Positions 40,882 through 49,491 of a DNA stretch of 64,000 nucleotides are shown piece after piece. How positions within the stretch are numbered: the first letter of the stretch is position 1; each line of letters begins with the position of its first letter. The notes below the pieces were generated by a model. The model made no database searches. It was given only the letters and a program-made list of their open reading frames with translations, and was not told the origin of the DNA. The translations under genes and the position numbers were made by a program. Source of the DNA: Arthrobacter woluwensis (GTDB lineage: Bacteria > Actinomycetota > Actinomycetes > Actinomycetales > Micrococcaceae); NCBI RefSeq assembly GCF_900105345.1, contig NZ_FNSN01000003.1, forward strand, positions 806,001 through 870,000, read 5' to 3'.

Positions 40882-42737
40882 GCGTTCACCTCCTTGTCGA
40901 ACTCCGCGTCCTCCAGCTCGTCTTCGAGCTCGCTGTCCAGATCGACGGGATCCGGGTCGAGGCTTGCGATGACGTAGCGGTAGTGCTCGTTCGTCGCGAG
41001 CAGCTCGCTGTGCGTCCCGACGGCGGCGATCCGGCCGTCCTGCAGCAGGGCCACGCGGTCGGCCAGGGCCACGGTGGACGGGCGGTGGGCGACGATCAGC
41101 GTCGTGGTGTCCCGCAGGACCTCCCGGAGCCGCGCCTCCACGAGTTCCTCGGTCGCGACGTCGAGGGCGGACAGCGGGTCGTCCAGCACCAGGACCTTCG
41201 GCCGGGCCGCGATCGCGCGGGCCAGGGCGATGCGCTGCCGCTGGCCGCCGGACAGGCTCAGCCCCTCCTCGCCGATGCGGGTGTCCACGCCGTCCGGCAG
41301 GGCGTATGCGAACGATGCCTGCGCGACGTCGAGCGCCTCGGTGAGCGCCGCCGTCGCGCGCTCCTCGGAGGAGGTCACGTCGGCCGGCGCGCCCAGCAGC
41401 ACGTTGTCCCGGATGGAGCTGGAGAAGAGCGTGGTGTCCTCGAAAGCGACGGAGACGATGCTGCGCAGTTCGGTCAGGCTGAACTCGCGCAGGTCCTGGC
41501 CGTCGATGGTGATCCTGCCGTCCGTGACCTCGTAGAGCCGCGGCACCAATTGCAGGAGCGCGGACTTGCCGGAGCCGGTCACGCCCACGAGGGCCATGGT
41601 CTCGCCGGGGGCGAGGTCCAGGGTCACGTCCTCGAGCAGGTACTGCGGGTCGTCAGGGTTCGCCTCCAGGCTGTCCGCGAAGGCGAAGCGGACACCCTCG
41701 AAGCGGACCGCGCCGTCGATCTCGGCCGGCCGGTGCGGAGCGGCGGGATCCGCGATGGTGACCGGGCTGTCCATGACCTCGAAGTGGCGGTCGATGGCGG
41801 ACTTCGCGGTCAGCGCCATGGAGAGCAGCATGCCGACAGCTTCGACCGGGCCCGCGACCACGGCCGCCGTCGCGAAGAAGGCCACGAGCGCGCCGATGCT
41901 GAGCTGTCCGTCCGCCGTTAGGGCGATGCCGAGCACCAGCCCGACGCCGAGAGCCAGTTCCGGCAGGAGCGTGGACACGAGCGAGAAGAAGGCCAGCTGG
42001 CGGGCTTTGAGGATCTCGGTCTGCCGGAGCTCCTCGGCCTGGGAGTTGAAGTTCTCGAGGGCTTCGCGGCCGCGGCCGAAGGCCTTGAGCACGCGGATGC
42101 CGTGAACGGACTCCTCGACGGCGGTGGCCAGGTCACCGGCCTGGTCCTGGCTGCGACGGGCGACGCGCAGGAAGTTGCGGCGGAACCGGGTGCCGGTGGC
42201 GACGATCGGGATGGCGGCGGCCAGGAAGACGAGCGCCAGCTGCCAGCTCATGCTGAACATGATGCCCACGCCGATGACGACCGTGAGCGACGTGACCACC
42301 AGCATGATCGCGCCGAACGCCATCCAGCGCCGGAGGAAGTTGAGGTCCGCCATGGCGCGCGAGAGGAGCTGACCGGAGCCCCAGCGGTCATGGAAGTCGA
42401 CGGCGAGGTCCTGCAGGTGCCGGTACAGCGAGACGCGCAGGCCGTTCTCCACGGTCGTGGCCGGGTTGATGACGAACTGGCGGCGCAGGGCGATCAGCCC
42501 GGCTTCCAGGACGCCGAGCCCCAGGACGGCAGCGACGGCGATCCACACCTCGGAGGGCCGACCACCCGGGTGCAGCGAGTCGTTGATGAGGCTGCGGAGG
42601 ACCTGGGGGATCGCCAGGGCGACCAGGCTGGCGCCGAGCGCGGAGAGAAGACCCATCACGAGCCGCGGCATGATCGGCTTCAGATGAGGGTAAAGGCGTC
42701 TGAGTGAGTGGAAGAACGTGGTCTGAGTCTGCGCCAT
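40878..42737 (-). CDS. ABC exporter half-transporter with degenerate ATPase site
   Basis: A 619-residue partner of the following gene. Membrane part at residues about 20-300, ATPase with VGVTGSGKS, signature LSLSGGQRQ and switch histidine VAHRPST, but Walker B reads [12 protein letters not shown], with aspartate in place of the catalytic glutamate. Paired with the other subunit this gives one full and one weak ATP site, the asymmetric arrangement of heterodimeric exporters such as TM287/288 and BmrCD. The C-terminus is strongly acidic ([16 protein letters not shown]). ATG 42737 was chosen; the frame is open to a TTG at 42797. Confidence 0.9.
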   Translation of the reverse strand: MAQTQTTFFHSLRRLYPHLKPIMPRLVMGLLSALGASLVALAIPQVLRSLINDSLHPGGRPSEVWIAVAAVLGLGVLEAGLIALRRQFVINPATTVENGLRVSLYRHLQDLAVDFHDRWGSGQLLSRAMADLNFLRRWMAFGAIMLVVTSLTVVIGVGIMFSMSWQLALVFLAAAIPIVATGTRFRRNFLRVARRSQDQAGDLATAVEESVHGIRVLKAFGRGREALENFNSQAEELRQTEILKARQLAFFSLVSTLLPELALGVGLVLGIALTADGQLSIGALVAFFATAAVVAGPVEAVGMLLSMALTAKSAIDRHFEVMDSPVTIADPAAPHRPAEIDGAVRFEGVRFAFADSLEANPDDPQYLLEDVTLDLAPGETMALVGVTGSGKSALLQLVPRLYEVTDGRITIDGQDLREFSLTELRSIVSVAFEDTTLFSSSIRDNVLLGAPADVTSSEERATAALTEALDVAQASFAYALPDGVDTRIGEEGLSLSGGQRQRIALARAIAARPKVLVLDDPLSALDVATEELVEARLREVLRDTTTLIVAHRPSTVALADRVALLQDGRIAAVGTHSELLATNEHYRYVIASLDPDPVDLDSELEDELEDAEFDKEVNA

Positions 42738-42938
42738 ACTGGGTGATCGCTTCGCTTCCCGATGAGCCGTGCCATGAGTGTTCGTTACCTGTGGCAACCA
42801 GCCTACGCCGGGGTTTTATGCCCGGTTTGTCACACGGTTTCAGATGAACGCAGGTGGTCGGATTCGGGGCCGGGACGGTGCCATGTGATGGCGGGGCAGG
42901 CCGCGCGATGCTTGGTTGCCGGGGCCACTTGCAACGTC

Positions 42939-43346
42939 TTATCCGAGCTCGCCGAATCTGGTGGCAAGAGCTTTGGAACTGGAGCAGATGCTGAGGAACT
43001 CTTCATCCGCGATGAACTCTTCGCCGGCATCGCGTATTCGTTCACCAAGGTATGGATCACGTTGTTCAAGCTCCTTGAACTTCCTGGGCAGCGTGGTGTA
43101 TCCCGCGGTGCATTCGCTCTGCGTTCTTGCGGAGCCCCACAAGACGAAAGCCACCCACGGAACAAGGGAAGGGAAGAGCAGGGCCAGAAACACGTTGAAC
43201 AGCGATTGAGGAACCCGTGCTGCAGCGAGCACCATCAGTACCAGAGCCGTCCCAACGAAGGCCCAGATCCATCGCGAGGCTTTGGCATAGAGGACGTAGG
43301 CGGACGGGCCGGAGAGGAAGCCGACATCGGAGGGGTGATCATCCAT
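42939..43346 (-). CDS. Hypothetical membrane protein in a lower-GC patch
   Basis: A 135-residue protein beginning MDDHPSDVGFLSG, with two hydrophobic segments (WIWAFVGTALVLMVLAAA and FNVFLALLFPSLVPWVAFVLW) and a soluble C-terminal half, RKFKELEQRDPYLGERIRDAGEEFIADEEFL. GGGGGA precedes the ATG. The region 42840-43480 is poorer in GC and codons ending in A or T are more frequent than in neighbours, which suggests recent arrival. It is bounded by the ABC exporter on one side and a family 2 palindrome on the other. I do not recognise it. Confidence 0.6.
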   Translation of the reverse strand: MDDHPSDVGFLSGPSAYVLYAKASRWIWAFVGTALVLMVLAAARVPQSLFNVFLALLFPSLVPWVAFVLWGSARTQSECTAGYTTLPRKFKELEQRDPYLGERIRDAGEEFIADEEFLSICSSSKALATRFGELG

Positions 43347-43489
43347 GAGAGATTTCCCCCGAAAACCGACAGGCACTCTCAGAAATATGTGCGGATGCGG
43401 GCGCGCTGAGCAACGTAGCCGTCAGGCCGACAGCGAGAACGGTCACAGCAGGAGAAGTCATATCGCAATTTCAGATCAGGCTCAGCCCG

Positions 43490-43548
43490 TTGAGTGCTCA
43501 GTAATTGCGGGTCTCGGCGCGTGGAACCCGCAACTACTGAGCACGCAA
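43490..43548. repeat. 59-bp palindrome, family 2, copy 2
   Basis: Arms GTGCTCAGTAATTGCGGGT (43494-43512) and its near-complement (43526-43544, one mismatch), with outer TTGA/GCAA. It shares TTGxGTGCTCAGxA and TGCGGGT with the copy at 32608-32666 and has the same overall length of 59 bases. It lies just before the end of the metallophosphoesterase gene. Confidence 0.83.
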
Positions 43549-43561
43549 CCGAGAGGTACGA

Positions 43562-44551
43562 TCAGCCTTCCCGTGCCGTCAGCTCCAGCATCACGGCTTC
43601 AGGGCGACAGGCGATGCGGTAGGGCGCGAAGCGGGAGGTGCCGATCCCTGCGGAGACGTTGACCGGCGTCGTGTGCCCCTTGCTCTCCCAGTCGTGCAGG
43701 CCGCGGGCCCGCCAGGTGGGCAGATCGCAATTGGACACGAGCGCACCGTAGCCGGGGATGCAGACCTGACCGCCGTGCGTGTGGCCGGAGAGGATCAGCT
43801 CGGCCCCGGCCTCGGTGAGCGTGTCCAGGGCCCGCTGATACGGTGCGTGTACGACGCCGACGCGCAGCGACGGAGCCGCCCCGGCGGCGATGCCCTGCGG
43901 CCAGCCGGTGAACCGCTCACGCTCGATGTGCGGATCGTCCATGCCGGAGAAGTCGAAGCGCATCCGGTTGAACACCAGGGACTGGTTGCGGTTGGTCAGA
44001 TCGACCCATCCGGACATGCCGAACCCGGCGCGCAGGCGCGGCCAGTCGAGCGCGACCGGTTCCTTGCGCTGGCGGGACGGGCCCGCGAAGTAGGCCAGGG
44101 GACTCTTCAGCCGCGGGGCGAAGTAGTCGTTGGAGCCGGGAACGAACACGCCGGGCCTGTTCAGAAGTGGTTTCAGAGCATCCAGCAGCGGGTCGATGGC
44201 ATCACGGTGGCTCAGGTTATCGCCGGTGTTGACCACCAGGTCGGGGTTGAGCTCGTCGAGGGAGCGCAGCCACTCGGCCTTCTTGCGCTGCCCCGGGATG
44301 AAGTGGATGTCGCTCAGGTGCAGGATCCGGAACGGCTCGGCGCCCTCGGGAAGGATGGCCAGTTCCTCGTGGCGGACGCCGAACTGATTCTTCTCCCAAG
44401 AACCGTACGCCAGGCCCGCAGCGCCCGCGACGCCGGCTAGCACGGCCGTCTTCACAGCGCCTGCGGCGAGGCCGCGCCCGGTTTCCCGGACGCGGCCTGC
44501 GAGCGACGTGGCAGCGTTCAGCTGCCTTGTCAGCGGGTCACCCATGGTCAC
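43562..44551 (-). CDS. Metallophosphoesterase
   Basis: A 329-residue protein with one N-terminal membrane anchor (residues about 28-50) and a calcineurin-like domain. Metal ligands are seen in HLSDIHF, NTGDNLSH, GSNDYF (in place of GNH[DE]), and HTHGGQ. It resembles the YkuE/YaeI group, thought to act on lipid-linked or UDP-linked phosphates near the membrane. GTG 44551 has a fair ribosome site and overlaps the end of the penicillin-binding protein gene, which suggests coupling and a cell-envelope role. ATG 44545 is the alternative start. Confidence 0.87.
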   Translation of the reverse strand: MTMGDPLTRQLNAATSLAGRVRETGRGLAAGAVKTAVLAGVAGAAGLAYGSWEKNQFGVRHEELAILPEGAEPFRILHLSDIHFIPGQRKKAEWLRSLDELNPDLVVNTGDNLSHRDAIDPLLDALKPLLNRPGVFVPGSNDYFAPRLKSPLAYFAGPSRQRKEPVALDWPRLRAGFGMSGWVDLTNRNQSLVFNRMRFDFSGMDDPHIERERFTGWPQGIAAGAAPSLRVGVVHAPYQRALDTLTEAGAELILSGHTHGGQVCIPGYGALVSNCDLPTWRARGLHDWESKGHTTPVNVSAGIGTSRFAPYRIACRPEAVMLELTAREG

Positions 44552-46872
44552 GGCGTCTTCTTAGGGTTGGGCTTGTTGTTGCCGCCGCCGTTGTTGTTAC
44601 CACCACCGTTGTTACCGCCACCGGTGTTGCCGCCGGTCGGCTTGGTGTCGGTGGGCTTCTGGTCTTCAGGCGTGTTCGACGGCGGGGTCACCGGCTGCAC
44701 GGGCGGCGCGACATAGGAACTGCCGAGCAGGGAGTCGGGCGCCGGGTCGAATTCGCCCGTGTCGTAGAAGCCGACGACCTTCTGCATGTACCGGGCCATC
44801 TGCGGTCCGGCAATGTCAGAGCCGTCGATGCGCGCGTAAGGCACATCGTTGACCTTGACGTTCTGCCCCCATTCGGTCGCAGCCTTTCCGAAGACCTTGC
44901 CGAAGTAGGACGCCGTGGCGAGACCCTTCGTGTACGCGACCACCCAGGTCTGGGAGTTCGTGTTGTTGGTGCCGGTCTTGCCCGCGATAGGAGCAGGGAC
45001 CTTCTCCGGGATCAGCAGGCCAGAGCCCTTGTTCATGACGTCCTGGAGAACATTGGTCACGGTCTTGGCCACATCCGGCTTGATCACCTCCTTGCAGCTG
45101 GAGGTCTGTCCGGGGTACTTCTTGCCCTGGGCATCCACCACGGAGTCGATGGCGATCGGTTCGCAGAACGATCCATTGTTGGCGAAGGTCGCGAAGGCAT
45201 TGGCCATGGTCAGCGGCGCCACCTGGGTACTGCCCAGCAGGTTGCCCAGGAAGTGGAGGTCCAGCTTCTGCGGGGTCTTGGCGCTGCCCTGAGTGGTGTG
45301 GAGCTGGAGGGCATCGGCCATCCGCTGGATGTCGCAGAAGTCGTCCAGCGCCGCGGCCGAAGCAAACGTCGCCGTGTTGACGGAGAGAGTGATGCCCTTG
45401 CGGACGGTCATTCGCTCGTACAGGTTACCTTCGGAGTTCTGCAGGGGCAGTTCGCCGGTCGCAGGGTCGTACGATCCCTCCACCGGGGTGCAGGTGGTCT
45501 TCCACGGGAAGTCCGCGGGATACACGGTCCGGGTGGCGTCGACGTAATCGTCCGTGCGCTTGCCTTCGGTCAGCCAGGCGCTGAGGGTCACCGGCTTCAT
45601 GGTCGAGCCCGGCTGGAACCCGTCCATGCCGCCCAGAGGACTGCCGTTGGCATCGATCCGGTCCACGTTGTAGTTGTAGTCCGTCACGATCGGAGAGCCC
45701 TGGTTCTCCACCTTGCGGGAGTTCTGAGCCATGGCCACGATCTTGCCCGTACCCGGCTGCACCGTGATGAGGGACGCGCCCCACTGCTCGGCGTTGACGT
45801 TGCCCGCAGTCGAATCGACCTGCTCCTGGGCCGGCTTCTGGAGCCGCGGGTCCAGGGTGGTCTTGATGGTGAGGCCGCCACGCTGGAGCAGCTTGAGACG
45901 GTCCTGCTGCGTGTCGCCGTAGGCCGGGTTGTTGAGGATCAGGTGCTGGACATAGTCACAGAAGTACGGCGCAGTCGTGGAGTACTGGCAGCCCTGCCGG
46001 GGACGGGTGATCTTCGTGGTCACCGGGGTCTTGACCGCGTCGTCGTGCTGCTTCTGAGTGATCTTCCCGTTCTTCAGCATGGCGTCCAGGACCAGATCGC
46101 GGCGCATCTTGGCGTTCTCCGGGTTGGTCACCGGATCGTAGGCGGAGGGGTTGTTGACGACGCCGGCGAGCATGGCCGCCTGCGGCAGCGTCAGATCCTT
46201 GGCGGACGTGGAGAAGAAGTACCGTGCCGCGGCTTCGATGCCGTAGGCGTTGGCGTTGAAGAAGACGATGTTGAGATAGCCCTCAAGGATCTGGTCCTTG
46301 GTCATCTTCTTCTCGAGTGCGATGGCGAGCTTCATCTCGCGCAGCTTCACGCCGACGGTCTTGCTCGACGTTCCGTTGAGCTTGACCTCGTCATCGCGGC
46401 CCTCGGCGACAAGGGACTCGTTGATGACGTTGTTCACGTACTGCTGCGTGATGGTGGACGCACCCTGGCGTCCGCCCTTGGCCGTGGCGACCAGGGCACG
46501 CGCGATGCCGGTGGGGTCCACGCCGCCGTGCTCGTAGAAGCGGTTGTCCTCGATGGCGACGATGCCGTCCTTGACGAACGGGGAGATGTCCTTGAGCGCC
46601 ACACGCGTTCGGTTCTCAGCGAAGATCGTCGCGATCTGGGAGCCGTCGGCCGCCAGGACGCGGGTCGCCTGCCCCGGAGGAGCGACCGTCAGTTCCCCGG
46701 GAAGGTCCTCAAAGAACTGGACGGAGCCACTCGCCGCACTGCCGGTCACCGCGGCGGCAGGGACCAGGAGTCCCGCCACCAGGACCCCGCAGAGAGCACT
46801 GACGCCCAGAAATGCCACGATCTTCCCCAAGACCGTGGCAGTGTCGAATAGCGGATTCTTCGCTTGAGCCAT
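44548..46872 (-). CDS. Class A penicillin-binding protein (transglycosylase/transpeptidase)
   Basis: A 774-residue bifunctional cell-wall enzyme. One membrane helix near residues 15-40, then the transglycosylase domain (AIEDNRFYEHGGVDPTGIARA, GASTITQQYVNN), then the transpeptidase domain with GSTMKP (catalytic serine), SVNTA and GKTGTN. The C-terminal tail of about 80 residues is rich in Pro, Thr, Gly and Asn (GGGNNGGGNNNGGG), as in actinobacterial PonA proteins. ATG 46872 starts a short cytoplasmic stretch MAQAKNPLFDTATV. The frame extends to 47028, but that part overlaps the divergent DUF4177 gene and is not coding. Confidence 0.94.
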   Translation of the reverse strand: MAQAKNPLFDTATVLGKIVAFLGVSALCGVLVAGLLVPAAAVTGSAASGSVQFFEDLPGELTVAPPGQATRVLAADGSQIATIFAENRTRVALKDISPFVKDGIVAIEDNRFYEHGGVDPTGIARALVATAKGGRQGASTITQQYVNNVINESLVAEGRDDEVKLNGTSSKTVGVKLREMKLAIALEKKMTKDQILEGYLNIVFFNANAYGIEAAARYFFSTSAKDLTLPQAAMLAGVVNNPSAYDPVTNPENAKMRRDLVLDAMLKNGKITQKQHDDAVKTPVTTKITRPRQGCQYSTTAPYFCDYVQHLILNNPAYGDTQQDRLKLLQRGGLTIKTTLDPRLQKPAQEQVDSTAGNVNAEQWGASLITVQPGTGKIVAMAQNSRKVENQGSPIVTDYNYNVDRIDANGSPLGGMDGFQPGSTMKPVTLSAWLTEGKRTDDYVDATRTVYPADFPWKTTCTPVEGSYDPATGELPLQNSEGNLYERMTVRKGITLSVNTATFASAAALDDFCDIQRMADALQLHTTQGSAKTPQKLDLHFLGNLLGSTQVAPLTMANAFATFANNGSFCEPIAIDSVVDAQGKKYPGQTSSCKEVIKPDVAKTVTNVLQDVMNKGSGLLIPEKVPAPIAGKTGTNNTNSQTWVVAYTKGLATASYFGKVFGKAATEWGQNVKVNDVPYARIDGSDIAGPQMARYMQKVVGFYDTGEFDPAPDSLLGSSYVAPPVQPVTPPSNTPEDQKPTDTKPTGGNTGGGNNGGGNNNGGGNNKPNPKKTP

Positions 46873-46909
46873 GTTCTCCAGTCTAGCCGGAGCCACTACG
46901 CTTGACCCC

Positions 46910-47065
46910 ATGAGCAAATGGGAGTACGCGACCGTACCACTGATCATCCACGCCACGAAGCAGATCCTGGACACCTGGGGCGACGACGGCTGGGAACTCG
47001 TCCAGGTGGTCCCCGGACCCGACGGCAACGGCCTGGTCGCCTATCTGAAAAGGGAGAAGGCCTGA
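46910..47065 (+). CDS. DUF4177 domain protein
   Basis: A 51-residue protein, MSKWEYATVPLIIHATKQ then ILDTWGDDGWELVQVV, the standard DUF4177 pattern. It lies back to back with the penicillin-binding protein gene, with only 37 bases between. A -10 like TACGCT ends about eight bases before the ATG and no ribosome site is seen, so translation is probably leaderless. The RidA gene follows two bases after its stop, so the two are one operon. Function unknown. Confidence 0.88.
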   Translation: MSKWEYATVPLIIHATKQILDTWGDDGWELVQVVPGPDGNGLVAYLKREKA

Positions 47066-47067
47066 GT

Positions 47068-47568
47068 ATGTCTTCCCACGTCAACGCCGAAAACAGTGCC
47101 ATTGAGGCCCGTCTGGCGGAGCTCGGACTGAGCCTTCCGGAGGTCGCCGCGCCGGTGGCGGCCTATGTGCCGGCCATGGTCAGTGGCACCCACGTCTACA
47201 CCGCGGGTCAGCTCCCCTTTATTGAGGGCAAACTCCCAGTGACCGGCAAGGTCTCCGCGGAGGGCGTCGAGGGCACGGTGAGCCCCGAACGCGCCAAGGA
47301 ACTCGCGGCCACGAGCATCGTCAACGCCCTCGCCGCCGTCAAGAGCGTCATCGGCAACCTGGACCGGGTCACCCGGATCGTGAAGGTCGTCGGTTTCGTG
47401 GCGTCCACGCCCGATTTCACCGGCCAGCCCGCCGTCATCAACGGCGCGTCCGAGCTCCTGGGCGAGATCTTCGGTGAGAAGGGGCAGCACGCCCGTTCCG
47501 CCGTCGGCGTCGCGGTCCTGCCGCTCGACGCTCCCGTCGAGGTCGAACTCATCGCCGAGTTCGCCTGA
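47068..47568 (+). CDS. RidA family protein (YjgF/YER057c/UK114)
   Basis: A 166-residue protein of the longer RidA subfamily: ARLAELGLSLPEVAAPVAAYVPAMVSGTHVYTAGQLPFIEGKLPVTGKV, then VTRIVKVVGFVASTPDF and HARSAVGVAVLPLDAPVEVELIAEF. The conserved arginine of HARSAVG fits deaminase activity on reactive enamine/imine intermediates. AGGGAGAAGG precedes the ATG. It sits between DUF4177 and a Nudix protein, an arrangement often seen in Arthrobacter relatives. Confidence 0.9.
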   Translation: MSSHVNAENSAIEARLAELGLSLPEVAAPVAAYVPAMVSGTHVYTAGQLPFIEGKLPVTGKVSAEGVEGTVSPERAKELAATSIVNALAAVKSVIGNLDRVTRIVKVVGFVASTPDFTGQPAVINGASELLGEIFGEKGQHARSAVGVAVLPLDAPVEVELIAEFA

Positions 47569-47591
47569 ATCCTGTCAGATAGGCCGAAGCA

Positions 47592-48515
47592 GTGCCCCAA
47601 GCAGCAAAGCGGCTCTTCGAGCTGCCCGTCCAGTTCGAGAACGCCGCACGCAGCTGGCTCGAACACGGGGAGCGCACACCCGCGGCTCCCCGCTATGCCT
47701 CCAGCGTCGTCCTGATCAAGGACACGCCGGACGGCATGTCCACCTGGCTCGCCTACCGGAGCGGCTCCTCGCCGCTCGGTGTCGTCTCCTTCCCGGGCGG
47801 CTCCGTCGAAGAGCACGACGACGACCCCATGCCCTGGATCGGCCCGTCACCGGCGCAGTGGGCCGACGCCCTCGGCATTGAGGACCCGGCGCTGGCCCGC
47901 CGTCACGTCGTGGCGGCCATCCGGGAACTGTTCGAGGAGACCGGCGTGCTGCTGGCCGGACCCGACGCGAGCAGCACGGTCGCGGTGACCAATCCGCAGG
48001 AATGGATGGCGGCGCGGGAAGCCGTGGCCGCGCAGGACAAGACCCTCGCGGACGTCCTGGACCGCCGCGGACTCTCGCTCCGCACGGACCTCCTGAAGCC
48101 GCTGGTCAATTGGCTCAGCCCGGACTTCGCCCACCGGCGGTTCAACACCCGCTACTTCGCGGCGACGCTTCCCCTGGGCCAGGAGCCACGGCTGCTCGAG
48201 AGCAAGGGGGTCTGGGGCCGCTGGGTCTGCGCCCCCAGGCTCCTGGGCGACCGCACCGGAACCTCGCTGGGTGACGAGATCGCCCAGGAGAACACCCGAG
48301 GCCGGACGCTGGGGCAGCTCATGGTGCCGGGCACGGAGATCATCCTGGAGAAGCTCGGCACGGCCAAGGGCTGCGTGGCGTACCTGAGCCACAAGCGCAA
48401 GACGCATGTCTACCAGCCCACGCTCGTCGAGGTGGACGGCGACCTCAAGCTCGAGGTCGTGCCGCCCAGCCCACCGGCGACGACCGCGCTTCCCGTGGTC
48501 CCGCCGTCGTCCTGA
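47592..48515 (+). CDS. Nudix hydrolase, long form
   Basis: A 307-residue protein. Residues 35-160 carry a Nudix domain with FPGGSVEEHDDDP, then a 25-residue insertion before the REL part, RELFEETGVLL. The C-terminal half (LSPDFAHRRFNTRYFAATLP, GTEIILEKLGTAKGCVAYL) is as in NUDT19/RppH-like acyl-CoA Nudix proteins. It may hydrolyse a CoA derivative or another nucleoside diphosphate compound. GTG 47592 with a weak ribosome site, 23 bases after RidA. A perfect hairpin follows. Confidence 0.82.
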   Translation: MPQAAKRLFELPVQFENAARSWLEHGERTPAAPRYASSVVLIKDTPDGMSTWLAYRSGSSPLGVVSFPGGSVEEHDDDPMPWIGPSPAQWADALGIEDPALARRHVVAAIRELFEETGVLLAGPDASSTVAVTNPQEWMAAREAVAAQDKTLADVLDRRGLSLRTDLLKPLVNWLSPDFAHRRFNTRYFAATLPLGQEPRLLESKGVWGRWVCAPRLLGDRTGTSLGDEIAQENTRGRTLGQLMVPGTEIILEKLGTAKGCVAYLSHKRKTHVYQPTLVEVDGDLKLEVVPPSPPATTALPVVPPSS

Positions 48516-48576
48516 CGGAGCCGGGCTGACCGGGGCCGGCATGACCGGGCCGGCCAGGAACGCAGGCCGCCGGGAA

Positions 48577-48622
48577 ACGGAAAAGGCCCGGCACCCCTCG
48601 AGGGGTGCCGGGCCTTTTCCGT
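48577..48622. terminator. Perfect palindromic terminator between convergent Nudix and CRP genes
   Basis: A 46-base perfect palindrome whose left arm begins ACGGAAAAGGCCCGGC. The A and T runs at its ends let it end transcription in both directions. Confidence 0.87.
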
Positions 48623-48634
48623 CAGCCGGTTCGC

Positions 48635-49312
48635 TCAGCGGGAGCGCTGGCGGAGGCGCTGCATGTCCAGGATCACGACGGCGCGTGCTTCCAGGCGCAG
48701 CCAGCCGCGCTGCACGAACTCGGCCAGGGCCTTGTTCACGGTCTCGCGGGACGCGCCCACCAGCTGGGCCAGCTCTTCCTGAGTGAGCTCATGAGCCACC
48801 AGGATGCCGTCGGTCGCCGGACGGCCGAAGCGGTCGGCCAGGTCCAGCAGCGCCTTGGCCACGCGGCCGGGGACGTCGGAGAACACCAGGTCGGACAGCG
48901 AGTCGTTGGTGCGGCGCAGACGGCGGGCCAGGGCCTGGAGCAGCTGGGCGGAGACCTCGGGGCGCGTGCGGAGGAGAGCGTTCAGGCTCTCGTTCTTCAG
49001 GCCGGCCAGGCGGGTCTCGGAGACGGCCGTGGCGGTCGCCGTGCGGGGGCTCGGGTCGAACAGGGCCATCTCGCCGAAGAGCTCACCCGGGCCGAGGATG
49101 GCCAGCAGGGACTCGCGGCCATCCGCGGACGTGCGGCCGAGCTTCACCTTGCCGGAGACGATGAAGTAGAGCTGATCGCCCTGGTCGCCTTCCCGGAAGA
49201 CGGACGCACCACGGGAGAGGTCCACCTCGCTCAGCTCATCCGTGAGCAGGCGGAAGGCGTCGTCATCCAATGTGGCGAAAAGCGGTGCCCGGCGCAGTAC
49301 CTCGATGTCCAT
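48635..49312 (-). CDS. CRP/FNR-family regulator (GlxR-like)
   Basis: A 225-residue protein. Residues 1-120 are the cyclic-nucleotide-binding domain (VFREGDQGDQLYFIVSGKVKLGRTSADGRESLLAILGPGELFGEMALFDPSPRTATATAV), with the R-T-A-T motif of the cAMP pocket. Residues 145-215 are the winged helix (ELTQEELAQLVGASRETVNKALAEF). This fits the global cAMP-type regulators of actinobacteria (GlxR/Crp). GAGGAGA precedes the ATG. Monocistronic. Confidence 0.93.
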   Translation of the reverse strand: MDIEVLRRAPLFATLDDDAFRLLTDELSEVDLSRGASVFREGDQGDQLYFIVSGKVKLGRTSADGRESLLAILGPGELFGEMALFDPSPRTATATAVSETRLAGLKNESLNALLRTRPEVSAQLLQALARRLRRTNDSLSDLVFSDVPGRVAKALLDLADRFGRPATDGILVAHELTQEELAQLVGASRETVNKALAEFVQRGWLRLEARAVVILDMQRLRQRSR

Positions 49313-49491
49313 GTAATCTCCTCTGAAAATTGACGCTGAGCACATTCTTTCAGAAAATGCCGTCCGATGCGCGTCGCGCACCAGCGCCCGTGCCGGGCAG
49401 GGGCCGTGGGCACCAGTCTTTCACGGCAAAATGTCAGGCGTGCTCAGTAGCATGGCGGACGCAAGGATTCGTCGTGACTGGAAGGAACACC

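Noticed and set aside
46872-47028. N-terminal extension of the penicillin-binding protein
   Set aside because: It would run antisense through DUF4177, and the family starts with a short cytoplasmic tail as given by ATG 46872.
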